Shown piece after piece: positions 62,898 to 64,000 of a stretch of DNA of 64,000 nucleotides (within the stretch, counting starts at the first letter, position 1; each line of letters begins with the position of its first letter). This DNA is from Rotaria macrura (taxonomy: Eukaryota > Rotifera > Eurotatoria > Philodinida > Philodinidae): assembly GCA_900239685.1 (NCBI GenBank), contig OENT01000016.1:186001-250000 (forward strand), given 5' to 3'. A model generated the notes under the pieces. It saw only the letters and a list, made by a program, of their open reading frames with translations, searched no databases and was not told the DNA's origin. The position numbers and the translations under genes were made by a program.

Positions 62898-64000
62898 TTG
62901 ATAAGAAGATCCAAGGATTACTCGATCATCAAGATGATTGCTCTTGTTTATGTTACTATCGTTTTAATAGTAATATATTTCTTTTTTACTTTTCTCAAAC
63001 CTGATTCAAAGCGTCCAACTAATCCACATGCTAATTTAGGTAATTTACTTCTATTATGTCTAGGCAAAAAAGAAAACTAACCTATTATTTATTTATATTA
63101 AATTTAATACTAGAAAGAACACCAGAAGAAATGCCAATGCCCATTTATCGTCCATTTAAAGATGGACCATTTCATATGACAATGGGTATGACGATAGTTC
63201 GAATGTCATCTTGAATTTATAGATTTATAATAATAGGTCTACAATCATTAAATATCAATGAATGGATACAAATCGATCCAAATTATCGTCAACATATTAA
63301 ACTTAAAGAAGAATTATTAAATAGTGCACGACGCAACGATTTATTTCTATATAAAGACAGCACATACAGAGCTTCAATGGAAATCTTAAATATGTTGATC
63401 GAATATCTTCCATATCAATATCCGAATATGTTTCAAAGAAATCATTCAAAAACAAAAATAATCAATCTTATTAATGGACAAATTTTCAATTTAACAGAAT
63501 CTGATCATATGCATCCATTAGAAATTGCTGCACGTCTCATACAAGAGGATCTTGTTATCATGCAACAACATCCAAATGAAGAAATGTATCATGCAAATGT
63601 TATCGAATAACTTTCATTATGATTCCTATGAATCGAAACGCTTGTTTTTTTCTCTTTCTTTTAGGCATTAGCAGTTTGTTTTCCGTCGATATGGTTACCG
63701 AAATTAAAATTTGGTCTACCATTAGCATCGATCCATATGCCACAAGTACCATTTTTCCAAGAAAAATTACGAACTTCAATGGAAAGATATTTTCTTAAAA
63801 TAAAAGAAAATAATCCAGTACAACGTTTCAATTGGACTTGTATATTCACAATAAAATATGTATTGATATATCTGTATGCATTTCTTTTGTTTTTATTTAG
63901 TACAAATCGGCGATGATCTTTGTCTAACAGAAGAACAACATGATTATCATAAATTAATTACAGAAGATAATGCCGGTCAACTAATGTGCCTACGTGTTGA
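62898..64000 (+). CDS. DUF3445 / HODM-like heme-dependent oxidative demethylase family protein (partial)
   Basis: Start of a gene that continues past the window edge. Exons 62898-63039, 63114-63185, 63237-63598, 63665-63839 and 63901 onward keep one frame. ATG 62898 or 62934 may start it; the second places a hydrophobic anchor (IALVYVTIVLIVIYFFFTFL) right at the N-terminus, as in fungal relatives. Family features are YRPFKDGPFHMTMGLQSL, NEWIQIDPNY, the CFPSIWLPKLKFGLPLASIH block, and PVQRFNWTLQIGDDLC. The family (PF11927) includes the alpha subunit of a bacterial heme-dependent oxidative N-demethylase; most eukaryotic members are fungal and of unknown substrate. An animal copy suggests horizontal acquisition followed by intron gain. 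The C-terminal third is not visible. Confidence 0.82.

Overview
The window is nuclear DNA from an animal. It is AT-rich, has GT-AG introns mostly about 50-90 nt long, carries conserved metazoan genes (NR4A nuclear receptor, LETM1, KDM8, Ran, ACP5, DRC5) and has long gene-poor stretches between gene clusters. A bdelloid rotifer is the best guess. The reasons are compact introns, an F-box/leucine-rich gene of the kind abundant in bdelloids, genes of fungal or algal flavour among animal genes (glycerophosphocholine acyltransferase, a DUF3445/HODM-like protein, an intronless methyltransferase), and pyrimidine-AG acceptors set directly against start codons in tightly spaced genes, as expected with spliced-leader trans-splicing. 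The species assignment is inference; no database was searched. All exon maps were built by hand from splice signals, reading phase and remembered family conservation, and the exon sums were checked for divisibility by three.

Layout. From 0.4 to 3.3 kb (minus) lies a nine-exon NR4A/Nurr1/DHR38 nuclear receptor. Behind its start are about 12 kb without a recognisable gene, holding microsatellites, short hairpins, a 15-mer repeat cluster at 10.0-10.4 kb and a 31-bp degenerate repeat family in direct and inverted copies at 13.3-14.2 kb, next to an isolated exon-like segment. An F-box gene sits at 15.6-16.7 kb, Ran GTPase at 20.6-21.4 kb (minus) and ACP5 phosphatase at 25.7-26.9 kb (minus).

From 27.4 to 39.9 kb five genes lie head to tail on the plus strand: ADAL, LETM1, KDM8/JMJD5, WRAP73 and GPC1-type acyltransferase. 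The gaps are only 60, 168, 46 and 101 nt, and three starts follow a splice-acceptor motif by 0-2 nt, so this is a candidate operon. Two of its genes carry single lesions inside otherwise intact coding sequence: an in-frame TGA in WRAP73 and one extra T in GPC1. A LETM1 intron holds a roughly 530-bp MITE-like element.

After a 5-kb gene-free stretch come an intronless membrane-anchored methyltransferase-like gene (45.1-46.1 kb), a minus-strand pair DHX15 then an unknown tail-anchored protein (52.7-47.5 kb), a plus-strand pair WDR82 then DRC5/TCTE1 (55.3-59.5 kb), and the first exons of a DUF3445 gene that runs off the right edge.

The genes cover unrelated cellular jobs: transcription and chromatin, nuclear transport, splicing, mitochondrial ion exchange, nucleotide and lipid metabolism, and cilium motility. 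No tRNA, rRNA, CRISPR array or complete autonomous transposon was recognised by eye.
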